DNA of 64,000 nt from the NCBI GenBank assembly GCA_963724365.1, contig CAVRUR010000017.1, positions 104,492 to 168,491 on the forward strand, given 5' to 3'. Each line of letters starts with the position of its first letter. Positions within the stretch are counted from its first letter, which is position 1. The position numbers were made by a program, and so were the translations under genes. This stretch comes from JALORV01 sp963724365 (lineage in GTDB: Bacteria > Pseudomonadota > Gammaproteobacteria > Burkholderiales > Burkholderiaceae_F). Positions 8,362 to 17,409 of the stretch are shown in pieces. Below the pieces are notes generated by a model, which made no database searches, was not told the origin of the DNA, and saw only the letters and a program-made list of their open reading frames with translations.

Positions 8362-9117
8362 TTAGCGACGGACTGGGCGGGTACCCACCACCTCGACCTC
8401 GACGCGACGATTCGGCTGCAAGCACTCGACGAGCTGCTTGAAGTTGCGAACTTCGCCCTTCGCGGACGGATCCGGGCACTGCTTGACCGGGTTCGCCGGG
8501 CCCTTGCCTTCCGTGTAGACACGGTTCGGCTCGATACCCTTGCTTACCAGGTAGTCCTTGACGGCCTGTGCACGCGCGACCGACAGCTTCTGGTTGTGTG
8601 CCAGAGGACCAAGGCGGTCGGTGTAGCCGACGCCGATGATCACCTCCAGGCTCACACCGGCCAGTTTCGACACGAGATCGTCGAGCTTGGCCTTGCCTTC
8701 CGGACGCATGATTGCCTTGTCGAAATCGAACAGGGCATCAGCCGCGAACGTCACCTTCTCGCTCGTCGGCGCCGGTGCCGGCGGTGGCGGCGGGGGCGGC
8801 GGGGGCGGTGGCGGCGGCGGTGGCGGCGGTGGTTCGCAGACCGGCTTGACCATCAGATCCTTGTCGCACTCGCAGCCTGCCGTCCAGTTGGGGAACGGCG
8901 CGTCTTTGATCACCGTTTTCGCGGCGCGGTCGACGCTCCACGAACCCGTTCGCCAGCACAGGCCGAACGGATCGCGGACGATGACGCCACGCGCGTCGAT
9001 CACATACGGGCTTTCCTTGGTATCAACAACAGTGATGTCCTTCATCTGGGCAGAAACGGTCCCAGTGATGGCCATCAGTGCCGATGCCAGGAGGCCCAGC
9101 TTGATGGATTTCTTCAT
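8362..9117 (-). CDS. ompA: OmpA-family outer membrane protein with long poly-proline linker
   Basis: 251 residues. Signal peptide MKKSIKLGLLASALMAITGTVSA, a short N-terminal domain with paired Cys (CWRTGSW and CECDKD), then 18 consecutive prolines at residues 96-113, then a C-terminal OmpA-like peptidoglycan-binding domain. That domain shows FDFDKAIMRPEGKAKLDDL, GYTDRLG, LSVARAQAVKDYL and PNRRVEVEV. It probably tethers the outer membrane to the cell wall; the N-terminal part is too short for an 8-strand barrel. ATG 9117 has AGGAG 5-6 nt upstream. Position beside ubiG is typical of betaproteobacteria. It ends at a strong terminator. Confidence 0.9.
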   Translation of the reverse strand: MKKSIKLGLLASALMAITGTVSAQMKDITVVDTKESPYVIDARGVIVRDPFGLCWRTGSWSVDRAAKTVIKDAPFPNWTAGCECDKDLMVKPVCEPPPPPPPPPPPPPPPPPPAPAPTSEKVTFAADALFDFDKAIMRPEGKAKLDDLVSKLAGVSLEVIIGVGYTDRLGPLAHNQKLSVARAQAVKDYLVSKGIEPNRVYTEGKGPANPVKQCPDPSAKGEVRNFKQLVECLQPNRRVEVEVVGTRPVRR

Positions 9118-9211
9118 ATAACTCCTCACTCGAGATTGCGGAGACCGGCCGGGGTACCAACTCGGCCGGAGTTGGCCGGCGCCGCATCGGCCGATGATGG
9201 CGCATGAACCT

Positions 9212-10561
9212 TCACGCCAACCCCGCCGTCTGCAGAACCTGCCGACAGCGATTCTGCCACGCGAGCAGGGTGGCCGCAGGGGACCCTGACGCCGCTCCTT
9301 GCGCTTCGGCAAGGACCTGTCTCGTTCTGACAACAGATCGGCCGGCTATCCAGACATCGGTCGCATGCTCGCGACCGGCGGCATAAACCAGCAGCGACAG
9401 TGGATTGAAGATCGGCTGGGTCTCGATTTCGGACAAGTCAAAGGCAGTGAGATCCGCCTCCTTGCCGACCTCGATCGACCCGATGCGGCGCTCCAACCCC
9501 AGCGCCCGTGCCCCGCCAAGCGTGGCAGCTTCCAGGACCGTCGGCGCGGGCAGCACGCTCGGATCGCGACTTGCCCCCTTGGCAAGCAGGGCGGCGAGGC
9601 GCATTTCCGACACCATGTCCAGGCGGTCATTGCTGGCAGCCCCGTCAGTGCCCAGGCCGACATTGACTCCAGCGGCCAGCAGTTCCGCCACCGGCGCGAT
9701 ACCGCTGCCGAGCTTGAGGTTCGACGCCGGACAATGAGCCACCGAGGCACCTCGCTGCGCCAGCAGCGCGACCTCGGCCGGGTCGAGGTGGACCGCATGA
9801 ACGGCGATCAGTCGTTCTGTCACCAGTCCAAGCCGGTCCAGGCGTGCGAGTGGACGTTCGCCATGGCGGCGTACCGATTCCGCGACCTCGTCGGCTGTTT
9901 CGTGCAGATGGATGTGCACCGGCAGATCGAGCTCTTCGGCGAGGATAGCGATCTTTGTCAGCGTGGCGTCCTCGACCGTGTACGGGGCATGCGGTGCTAG
10001 CGTGAAGCTCACCAGCTCGTCGTCGCGGCAGCCATCGCGGGTCGCGAGACCCTTGCGCAGGTAGTCCTCGGCATCGGACGCGTAGGCGGTAGGAAACTCG
10101 ATCGCGATGATCCCGGCGACAGCGCGCATGCCGACGCCACGCAGCGCGCGAACGGCGGCTTCAGGATAGAAGTACATGTCGGAGCAGCAGGTCGTGCCGG
10201 AGCGCAGCATTTCCAGCGCTGCGATGCGCGTGCCGTCGTAGACGAACTCCGGAGACACCAGCGCCTTCTCGAGCGGCCAGATGCGTTGCTGCAGCCACTG
10301 CATAAGCGAAAGATCGTCGCCGATGCCGCGGAACAGCGCCATCGCGGCATGGGTATGGAGATTGACGAGCCCGGGGGTCAGGGCGTGGTTCGCAAGGACC
10401 ACGCGCTCTACCGGCGAGTAGCGCGCATGCGCAGTGTCCCGGGGCAAGAGCGCAAGGATGCGGCCGTCATGAACGACGACAGCGTGGTCCTCCAGGACCG
10501 CGTCCTTCGGCACGACGGGCATGACCCAGCGCGCCTCGATCACCAGATCGACGGATTGCAT
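9212..10561 (-). CDS. mtaD: TRZ/ATZ-family amidohydrolase (methylthioadenosine/SAH deaminase type)
   Basis: 449 residues of the amidohydrolase superfamily. Metal ligands are visible: NLHTHAAMALFRGI, the HIHLHE block, HAVHLDPAE, and GTDGAASNDRLDM with the catalytic Asp. SGTTCCSDMYFY and HCPASNLKLGSGI are typical of MtaD, which deaminates methylthioadenosine or S-adenosylhomocysteine. The frame is open upstream to 10792, but homology begins at MQSVDLVIEARWV, so ATG 10561 was chosen despite no clear Shine-Dalgarno. The gene sits divergently from gyrA. The true substrate may differ within this family. Confidence 0.87.
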   Translation of the reverse strand: MQSVDLVIEARWVMPVVPKDAVLEDHAVVVHDGRILALLPRDTAHARYSPVERVVLANHALTPGLVNLHTHAAMALFRGIGDDLSLMQWLQQRIWPLEKALVSPEFVYDGTRIAALEMLRSGTTCCSDMYFYPEAAVRALRGVGMRAVAGIIAIEFPTAYASDAEDYLRKGLATRDGCRDDELVSFTLAPHAPYTVEDATLTKIAILAEELDLPVHIHLHETADEVAESVRRHGERPLARLDRLGLVTERLIAVHAVHLDPAEVALLAQRGASVAHCPASNLKLGSGIAPVAELLAAGVNVGLGTDGAASNDRLDMVSEMRLAALLAKGASRDPSVLPAPTVLEAATLGGARALGLERRIGSIEVGKEADLTAFDLSEIETQPIFNPLSLLVYAAGREHATDVWIAGRSVVRTRQVLAEAQGAASGSPAATLLAWQNRCRQVLQTAGLA

Positions 10562-10709
10562 GTTGAGCAGGCGGTTCGAAGTGTGGCGGCGGATCAAAGC
10601 ACATCGCGCGCCGATTGGCGAGTCGGGTGATATCGGCGTCCCCGCAAATTCAAGGTGACTCCGGGATCGGACGCGGCCCGATCCGGGCGAAATCGGACGC
10701 CCGCGCTGG

Positions 10710-10715
10710 TAGAAT
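10710..10715 (+). promoter_or_regulatory. Putative -10 element for gyrA
   Basis: TAGAAT lies about 60 nt before the gyrA start in the mtaD-gyrA divergent region. No convincing -35 hexamer sits at the right distance, so this is only a candidate. Confidence 0.3.
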
Positions 10716-10775
10716 TTGCGATTGCATTTCAGAGCGAACGTGATTGTTCTGCTCGAACCGACGGCCCCGCCCCTG

Positions 10776-13400
10776 ATGGACCAATTCGCCAAGGAAACCC
10801 TGCCGATCTCGCTCGAAGAGGAGATGCGGCGTTCGTATCTGGATTACGCGATGAGCGTGATCGTCGGGCGCGCGCTGCCCGATGTGCGCGACGGCCTGAA
10901 GCCGGTGCACCGACGCGTGCTGTTCGCGATGCACGAGTCGAATAACCACTGGAACCGTTCCTATGTGAAGTGTGCTCGGGTGGTCGGCGAGGTGATGGGC
11001 AAATACCACCCGCACGGCGACAACGCCATTTACGACACGCTGGTGCGGATGGCGCAGGACTTCTCGCTGCGCTACATGCTGATCGACGGGCAGGGCAACT
11101 TCGGCTCGATCGATGGCGACAACGCGGCAGCGATGCGCTACACCGAGTGCCGGCTCGACAAGATCGCCGGCGAGCTGCTGGCCGACATCGACAAGGAAAC
11201 GGTCAACTTCGTCCCGAACTACGACGGCAAGGAAAGCGAGCCGTCGGTCTTGCCGTCGAAGATTCCGAACCTGCTGATCAATGGCTCGGCTGGCATCGCG
11301 GTCGGCATGGCGACCAACGTTCCGCCGCACAACCTCTCGGAGGTGATCGACGCCTGCCTGGCGCTGCTGCGCCGGCCCGAGACCACGGTGGACGAGCTGA
11401 TCGAGCTGATTCCGGCGCCTGATTTTCCGACCGCCGGGATCATCTACGGACTCGAAGGCGTACGCGAAGGCTATCGCACCGGCCGTGGCCGTGTCGTCAT
11501 GCGGGCCAAGACGCACTTCGAGGAAATCGACAAGGGTGCGCGCAGCGCGATCATCGTCGACGAGCTCCCCTACCAGGTAAACAAGCGCGTGCTGCTCGAG
11601 CGCATCGCCGAGATGGTCAACGAGAAGCGGCTTGAGGGCATCTCCGACATCCGCGACGAGTCCGACAAGTCGGGCATGCGGGTCGTGTTCGAGCTCAAGC
11701 GCAACGAAGTGCCGGAGGTGGTGCTCAACAACCTCTACAAGCAGACACAGCTGCAGGACACCTTCGGCATCAACATGGTCGCGCTGGTCGATGGCCAGCC
11801 GCGGCTGCTCAACCTCAAGCAGATGCTCGATGCGTTCCTGTCGCATCGGCGCGAGGTGGTCACGCGGCGCACGGTTTTCGAACTCAAGGAGGCGCGCAAG
11901 CGGGGCCACGTACTGGAAGGCCTCGCCGTTGCGCTGGCCAATATCGATGAGTTCATCGCCATCATCAAGGCGGCACCGACGCCGCCGGTGGCCAAGACCG
12001 CGCTGATGGCGCGCGAGTGGGACTCGTCGCTCGTGCGCGAGATGCTGACGCGCTCCGGCGCTGACATGGCGGCCTACCGTCCGGACGGGCTCGAGGCTCG
12101 GTTCGGTTTGCAGGGTGATGGGTTGTACCGCCTGTCCGAAGAGCAGGCCGAACAGATCCTGCAGATGCGCCTGCAGCGGCTGACGGGACTGGAGCAGGAC
12201 AAGATCGTCAACGAGTACCGCGAAGTGATGGAAACCATCACCGATCTGCTCGACATCCTCTCCAAGCCCGCGCGCATCACCGACATCATCGCCGACGAAC
12301 TGCTGGCGCTGAAGAGCGAGTTCGGCGACACGCGCCGCTCGGAGATCGTGCGCAGCGCACAGGACCTGATGACCGAGGACCTGATCGCGCGCGAGGACAT
12401 GGTGGTCACGCTCTCGCACACCGGCTACATCAAGAGCCAGCCGCTGGCGGACTACCGCGCGCAGAAGCGGGGCGGCCGGGGCAAGCAGGCCGCGGCGATG
12501 CGAGAGGACGACTGGATCGACCAGCTCTTCATCGCCAACACGCACGACACGATTCTGTGCTTTTCCAATCGCGGGCGGCTCTACTGGCTCAAGGTATGGG
12601 AAGTGCCGCAGGGCGCCCGCACCGCGCGGGGCAAGCCGATCGTCAACATGTTCCCGCTGGCCGAGGACGAGAAGATCACGGTCGTGCTGCCGATCTCGGA
12701 GTATGACGGGCAGCACTTCGTCTTCATGGCCACGGCGATGGGGACGGTCAAGAAAACGGCGCTCATCGACTTCAGCAATCCGCGCAAGGCCGGGATCATC
12801 GCGGTTGATCTCGATCCGGGCGATTACCTGATCGGTGCCGCGATCACGGATGGCCAGCACGACGTGATGCTGTTCTCCGATGCCGGCAAGGCCGTGCGCT
12901 TCGACGAGAACGATGTTCGACCGATGGGACGCACCGCGCGAGGTGTGCGCGGCATGCAGCTTGACTATGGCCAGCAGGTCATTGCAATGCTGGTGGCCGA
13001 AGACGAGGAGCAAAGCGTATTGGCCGCGACCGAGAACGGCTATGGCAAGCGCACCTCGATCGTCGAGTACACGCGCCACGGCCGCGGCACGAAGGGCATG
13101 ATCGCCATCGCCACCAGCGAGCGCAACGGCAAGGTCGTTGCGGCCACGCTGGTGCGCGGCGACGATGAGGTCATGCTGATCACGACAGGCGGCGTGCTGA
13201 TTCGCACGCGCGTGTCCGAGATTCGCGAGATGGGCCGCGCCACGCAGGGCGTGACGCTGATCGCGCTGGACGACGGCACGACGCTGACCGGGCTGCAGCG
13301 GGTGGTGGAGCGCGACAGCGAAGGAGCCAATGGCCACGAGGCCAGCGCCGAGCCCATCTCCGAGACCGATCCGCCCGATACGCCGACGACCGAGGGCTGA
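10776..13400 (+). CDS. gyrA: DNA gyrase subunit A
   Basis: 874 residues. Breaks and rejoins DNA with GyrB to introduce negative supercoils. Start MDQFAKETLPISLEEEM matches the family. The catalytic tyrosine is Tyr122 in AAMRYTECR. The C-terminal wrapping domain carries the GyrA box QKRGGRGK, which separates it from ParC. In the quinolone-resistance region the sequence is HPHGDNAIYDT, giving Asn at position 83 (codon 11022-11024) where E. coli has Ser, while Asp87 is kept. ATG 10776 lacks a good Shine-Dalgarno. It starts the gyrA-pheA-hisC-tyrA run. Confidence 0.97.
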   Translation: MDQFAKETLPISLEEEMRRSYLDYAMSVIVGRALPDVRDGLKPVHRRVLFAMHESNNHWNRSYVKCARVVGEVMGKYHPHGDNAIYDTLVRMAQDFSLRYMLIDGQGNFGSIDGDNAAAMRYTECRLDKIAGELLADIDKETVNFVPNYDGKESEPSVLPSKIPNLLINGSAGIAVGMATNVPPHNLSEVIDACLALLRRPETTVDELIELIPAPDFPTAGIIYGLEGVREGYRTGRGRVVMRAKTHFEEIDKGARSAIIVDELPYQVNKRVLLERIAEMVNEKRLEGISDIRDESDKSGMRVVFELKRNEVPEVVLNNLYKQTQLQDTFGINMVALVDGQPRLLNLKQMLDAFLSHRREVVTRRTVFELKEARKRGHVLEGLAVALANIDEFIAIIKAAPTPPVAKTALMAREWDSSLVREMLTRSGADMAAYRPDGLEARFGLQGDGLYRLSEEQAEQILQMRLQRLTGLEQDKIVNEYREVMETITDLLDILSKPARITDIIADELLALKSEFGDTRRSEIVRSAQDLMTEDLIAREDMVVTLSHTGYIKSQPLADYRAQKRGGRGKQAAAMREDDWIDQLFIANTHDTILCFSNRGRLYWLKVWEVPQGARTARGKPIVNMFPLAEDEKITVVLPISEYDGQHFVFMATAMGTVKKTALIDFSNPRKAGIIAVDLDPGDYLIGAAITDGQHDVMLFSDAGKAVRFDENDVRPMGRTARGVRGMQLDYGQQVIAMLVAEDEEQSVLAATENGYGKRTSIVEYTRHGRGTKGMIAIATSERNGKVVAATLVRGDDEVMLITTGGVLIRTRVSEIREMGRATQGVTLIALDDGTTLTGLQRVVERDSEGANGHEASAEPISETDPPDTPTTEG

Positions 13401-13457
13401 GCGGAAGCCGCACCTTGTCCCGCGCCTACAACACCTCGTCCGGACCGGCAGCGCAGC

Positions 13458-14549
13458 ATGGCTGATTCGATCGACCGGCGACTGAAGCCGCTGCGAGATG
13501 CCATTGACGGTGTCGATGCACGACTGGTCGAACTCCTCAACGAGCGGGCTCGGCTGGCAAGCGAAGTGGGCCGACTCAAGGGTGAGGTCGAAGCGCCGGT
13601 GCTCCGGACCGAGCGCGAGGCGGAAGTCCTGCGCAAGGTGGGCGCGCTGTCTCACGGCCCGCTGACTGCCGCGCCGCTGGCCAACGTGTTCCGGGAGATC
13701 ATGTCAGCGTGCCGCGCGCTCGAGCGTCCGTTGACGGTGGCTTTCCTCGGGCCCGCCGGGACGTTTTCCGAAACCGCGATGCATCGCCAGTTCGGCACCA
13801 GCGTCACCGGATTGCCGTGTGCGACGCTCGATGAAGTCTTTCGCGCGACCGAGGCTGGCAGCGCCGATGTCGGCATCGTGCCGCTGGAGAATTCGTCCGA
13901 AGGCGCTGTCAGCCGCACACTTGACCTGTTGCTTGCGACGCCGCTGAAGCTGCTCGCCGAACTGTCGGTCCCAGTCGACCACAACCTGCTGACCCGCAGC
14001 GGCACGATGGACGGGATTCAGTGCATCTGCGCCCACTCGCAGGCGCTTGCACAGTGTGCCGGCTGGCTGGCGCAGCACTACCCGGCCATCGAGCGGCGCG
14101 CCGTCGCCAGCAACGCCGAAGGCGCGCGCCTCGCAGCGGAAAGTCCGACGATGGCCGCCATCGCCGGCGATCGCGCCGCGGAGCGCTACGAACTGGTCCC
14201 GGTCGCAACGCACATCCAGGACGACCCCAACAATCGCACGCGCTTTGCGGTGCTGGGGCAGCAGATGACGCGGCCATCGATTCCGCCCGGGCGTGACAAG
14301 ACGTCGCTGATCCTGTCGGTGCCGAACAAGGCCGGAGCGGTGTTCCACATGCTCGAGCCCTTGTCGCGGCACGGGGTGTCGATGACGCGGTTCGAGTCGC
14401 GTCCCGCCCGCGTCGGCACGTGGGAGTACTACTTCTACGTTGACGTCGAAGGGCACCAGGCCGATCCCAAGGTCGCCACCGCGCTGGCAGAACTGCAGCA
14501 GGCCTGCGCGTTCTACAAGTGTCTCGGTTCCTATCCGGCCGAGCATTGA
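13458..14549 (+). CDS. pheA: Bifunctional chorismate mutase/prephenate dehydratase (P-protein)
   Basis: 363 residues. Converts chorismate to prephenate and then phenylpyruvate for phenylalanine. Chorismate mutase domain at about residues 1-90 (LRDAIDGVDARLVELLNERARLASEVG); prephenate dehydratase from about 92 (VAFLGPAGTFSETA, VPLENSSEGAV, NNRTRFAVLG with the catalytic TRF); ACT regulatory domain from about 280 with the Phe-binding motif TRFESRPAR. It lies 57 nt after gyrA; serC, which usually lies between them in betaproteobacteria, is absent. Confidence 0.96.
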   Translation: MADSIDRRLKPLRDAIDGVDARLVELLNERARLASEVGRLKGEVEAPVLRTEREAEVLRKVGALSHGPLTAAPLANVFREIMSACRALERPLTVAFLGPAGTFSETAMHRQFGTSVTGLPCATLDEVFRATEAGSADVGIVPLENSSEGAVSRTLDLLLATPLKLLAELSVPVDHNLLTRSGTMDGIQCICAHSQALAQCAGWLAQHYPAIERRAVASNAEGARLAAESPTMAAIAGDRAAERYELVPVATHIQDDPNNRTRFAVLGQQMTRPSIPPGRDKTSLILSVPNKAGAVFHMLEPLSRHGVSMTRFESRPARVGTWEYYFYVDVEGHQADPKVATALAELQQACAFYKCLGSYPAEH

Positions 14550-14566
14550 CCATTCGAAGGGTGACC

Positions 14567-15697
14567 ATGGCGGCGGTATCGACTGAATCGACAACGGCGC
14601 TCGGCACGCTCGAGCATGTGCGTGCAATCGCGCCATATCAGGCGGGCAAGCCGATCGAGGAGCTTGCGCGCGAGTTTGGGCTCGATCCGGCGTCGATCGT
14701 GAAGCTTGCGTCGAATGAGAATCCGCTGGGCGCACCGGAGTCGGCGAAGCGGGCCATGGCCGCCGCCGTCGAGGACCTCGGTCGCTACCCGGATTCCAAC
14801 GGTTTCGAGCTGAAGGCGGCGCTGGCGGCGCGCTACGGTGTGCCGATGGACTGGATCACGCTCGGCAACGGCAGCAACGACATCCTCGAACTGGCCGCCG
14901 CGGCTACCCTGACGCCGGGTCGCAGCTGCGTCTATGCGCAGCATTCGTTTGCCGTCTATGCGCTCGCGACGCAGGCGCGCGGCGGCCGCGCCATCGTGGT
15001 GCCGGCGCGGCAACTCGGTCACGACCTTGACGCGATGTTTGCGGCGATCGTGGCAGACACGGCGCTCATCTACGTGGCGAATCCGAACAACCCCACCGGC
15101 ACTCATCTGAAGGCCGGGGCGATCGACGCTTTTCTCGCCCGGGTTCCGTCGCGAGTCGTCGTCGTGCTCGACGAGGCCTACAACGAGTACCTGCCTCCCG
15201 AACTGCGGGTCGACAGCACGGCCTGGGTGCGGCGGCATCCGAACGTCGTCGTTTCGCGCACGTTTTCGAAGGCCTTCGGGCTCGCCGGGCTGAGAGTTGG
15301 CTACGGCATCGCCCAGCGGGAACTTACGGACCTGATGAATCGCGTGCGCCAGCCGTTCAATGTGAACAGCGTCGCGCAGGCGGCCGCGGTCGCTGCGCTG
15401 GCGGACGAGGACTTCCTCGCGCGCAGTTACGAGCTGAACCTGCGTGGCATGCAGCAGCTGACCGAGGCCTTTCACGGACTTGGACTCGAGTACGTGCCCA
15501 GCGTCGGCAACTTCGTGCTGGTCAAGGTCGGACCCGCCGGTCGCGTGTATCAGGAGTTGCTGAAGCGCGGCGTCATCGTGCGTCCCGTCACCAACTACGG
15601 CTTGCCGGAATGGCTGCGCGTCACGGTCGGACTTCCCGAGGAGAACGCGGCCTTCCTGCGCGCGCTGCCAGACGCGCTCGCCGCAGGCCGCTCGTGA
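14567..15697 (+). CDS. hisC: Histidinol-phosphate aminotransferase
   Basis: 376 residues; class I/II PLP aminotransferase. Motifs: KLASNENPLG, GNGSNDILEL, YVANPNNPTGTHL, VLDEAYNEY, and the PLP lysine in TFSKAFGLAGLRVGYG (Lys235). In this gene neighbourhood it probably also serves aromatic amino acid transamination as well as histidine synthesis (inference). ATG 14567 has an AAGG Shine-Dalgarno and follows pheA by 17 nt. Its stop overlaps the GTG start of tyrA (GTGA). Confidence 0.94.
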   Translation: MAAVSTESTTALGTLEHVRAIAPYQAGKPIEELAREFGLDPASIVKLASNENPLGAPESAKRAMAAAVEDLGRYPDSNGFELKAALAARYGVPMDWITLGNGSNDILELAAAATLTPGRSCVYAQHSFAVYALATQARGGRAIVVPARQLGHDLDAMFAAIVADTALIYVANPNNPTGTHLKAGAIDAFLARVPSRVVVVLDEAYNEYLPPELRVDSTAWVRRHPNVVVSRTFSKAFGLAGLRVGYGIAQRELTDLMNRVRQPFNVNSVAQAAAVAALADEDFLARSYELNLRGMQQLTEAFHGLGLEYVPSVGNFVLVKVGPAGRVYQELLKRGVIVRPVTNYGLPEWLRVTVGLPEENAAFLRALPDALAAGRS

Positions 15698-16572
15698 AAC
15701 TGGCGCTGATCGGCGTTGGCCTGATCGGCGGATCATTCGCGGCGGCGTTGCGCGCTGCCGGCGAGGTTGAAGACGTCGTCGGCTTCGATCTCGATCCGCG
15801 GGCTGTTGCTGCAGGTGTCGATCGAGGGATCGTCAATCGTGCGGCGGCCAGCGCGGCGGATGCGGTGAGTGGCGCCGACCTCGTGATCGTCGCGACACCG
15901 GTCGGCGCCTTGCGCGCGACGCTGTCGAGCATTGCGTCGACGTTGCCGGAGCACGCCATCGTGACGGACGTCGGCAGCACCAAGTGCAGCGTGATCGACG
16001 ACGCGGCCGCCACGCTCGGAACGGCAGCAGCCCGCTTCGTACCCGCACATCCGATCGCCGGAGGTGAACGCCCCGGCGTGCAGCACGCCGACGCGCGGCT
16101 GTTCCGCGATCGGCTGGCGATCACCACCCCGACCGCAGCGACCGACCCGGCCGCGCTGGCGACGATCGAACGCCTGTGGCGCAGCACGGGCGCGCGCCTT
16201 GAGCGCCTCGCGCCGGACGTCCACGATCGCGTTTTTGCCGCGGTCAGCCATTTGCCGCATGTGCTCGCCTTTGCGCTGGTCGAGATGATCGCGCACGCTC
16301 CGGACGCCGCTACCAAGTTCGCGCATGCGGGTGCCGGCTTCCGTGACTTCACCCGCATTGCTGCTTCCAGTCCCGAGATGTGGCGTGATGTCTGCCTGGC
16401 CAACCGCGAGCCGCTAGCTGATGAACTACGCGAGTATCGCGATCGGCTCTCCGCGATCCAGGCCGCGATCGAGGCAGGTGACGGCGCAGCCTTGTTAGAC
16501 GTGTTCAGCGCCGCGTCGACGGCCCGCCGAGGGTCCGACGGCGCCAGCCCCCGCACCGTTCTGGACACCTGA
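15694..16572 (+). CDS. tyrA: Prephenate dehydrogenase
   Basis: 292 residues. NAD(P)-dependent oxidative decarboxylation of prephenate to 4-hydroxyphenylpyruvate for tyrosine. N-terminal Rossmann motif LALIGVGLIGGSFAAALR, then VTDVGSTK, the catalytic-His block PAHPIAGGERPGVQHAD, and SHLPHVLAFAL. The GTG start at 15694 overlaps the hisC stop, so the two are translationally coupled. No C-terminal ACT domain is visible. The next gene is the inserted pilin operon, after a 225-nt gap (16573-16797) in which I see nothing definite. Confidence 0.94.
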   Translation: MKLALIGVGLIGGSFAAALRAAGEVEDVVGFDLDPRAVAAGVDRGIVNRAAASAADAVSGADLVIVATPVGALRATLSSIASTLPEHAIVTDVGSTKCSVIDDAAATLGTAAARFVPAHPIAGGERPGVQHADARLFRDRLAITTPTAATDPAALATIERLWRSTGARLERLAPDVHDRVFAAVSHLPHVLAFALVEMIAHAPDAATKFAHAGAGFRDFTRIAASSPEMWRDVCLANREPLADELREYRDRLSAIQAAIEAGDGAALLDVFSAASTARRGSDGASPRTVLDT

Positions 16573-16797
16573 GTCGCGTCAACTTCGTCCGGTCGGATTA
16601 GCGTGCGGCATGCGGCCGATCAGCCACTGATCCCGCGAATTCAGCCACTCGCCGTAGCCAATTCACGCTGACGTTCAATTCCGTCGGGCTTTGGCCTGCG
16701 AGTCCCTCCGCTCGTCGCGACTTCAGTTCCACTGAGCGGTGACCACGCGCAATGGCTTGCGGCTGTGGATAAGCTTCGTTCAGCAAAAGGCAAACCC

Positions 16798-17409
16798 ATG
16801 CGAGCGCACGGCTTCACCCTCATCGAAATGCTGGTTGTGATCACGATCTCCGCGATCCTGATCGCGATGGCGATCCCGTCATTCCAGGGCACGATACGGT
16901 CGAGTCGAATTTCGGGCGCGGCGAATTCGTTCGTGGCAGCGCTCGATCTTGGGCGCTCCGAGGCCATCCGGCGCGCGACGGTCGTCACTGTCTGTCGCAG
17001 TACCAATGCGGACAACGTCAATGCCAACTGCAGCGACGCGGCCTTCAACGGCTATGCCGCGAACGACTGGGCCAGCGGCTGGATCGCGTTCGCCAAAGCA
17101 CCTGGAAACCTAGTCAACACGACACTCGAAGCGGGTGACGAGTTGATTACTCGCCAGGCGGCTTTTGGCGGTGCACCGCAAGACCGGGTCATCATCGAGT
17201 CGACTGCGGCCAACCCGCAGAGCCGTTCCTATAACTCGCGCGGCCTCACCCTGGGCGGCGGGTTGCTGGGAATGACTCTGTTCTTCGATCATCGGGACAT
17301 ACAGGTTGCACAGCGGACCGAGAGGGCGCGTTGCATCGCACTGAACATCAGTGGCCGCGTACGCGTCGCTCGCGTGGACGTGCAGAACAACAACTGTCCA
17401 GCCGCATGA
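16798..17409 (+). CDS. fimT: Type IV minor pilin, GspH/FimT family
   Basis: 203 residues. Class III prepilin leader MRAHG cut before FTLIEMLVVITISAIL, with Glu5 present, then a FimT/GspH pattern (SRISGAANSFVAALDLGRSEAIRR). Cys pairs occur in the C-terminal part (VCRS, ANCSD, ARCIA, NNNCP). It is processed by PilD and placed at the pilus tip or priming complex. ATG 16798 follows an AAAAGG box. It opens the pilus operon; its stop overlaps the ATG of pilV (ATGA). Confidence 0.88.
   Translation: MRAHGFTLIEMLVVITISAILIAMAIPSFQGTIRSSRISGAANSFVAALDLGRSEAIRRATVVTVCRSTNADNVNANCSDAAFNGYAANDWASGWIAFAKAPGNLVNTTLEAGDELITRQAAFGGAPQDRVIIESTAANPQSRSYNSRGLTLGGGLLGMTLFFDHRDIQVAQRTERARCIALNISGRVRVARVDVQNNNCPAA

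Noticed and set aside
8770..8834. G-rich tract that could be a quadruplex or microsatellite element
   Set aside because: It is explained by the poly-proline codons of the OmpA-like gene on the opposite strand.
10650..13655. 1001-codon open frame on the minus strand
   Set aside because: It is the antisense shadow of gyrA and the start of pheA, rich in Arg/His/Val/Asp as expected from high GC codon bias, with no recognisable domain.
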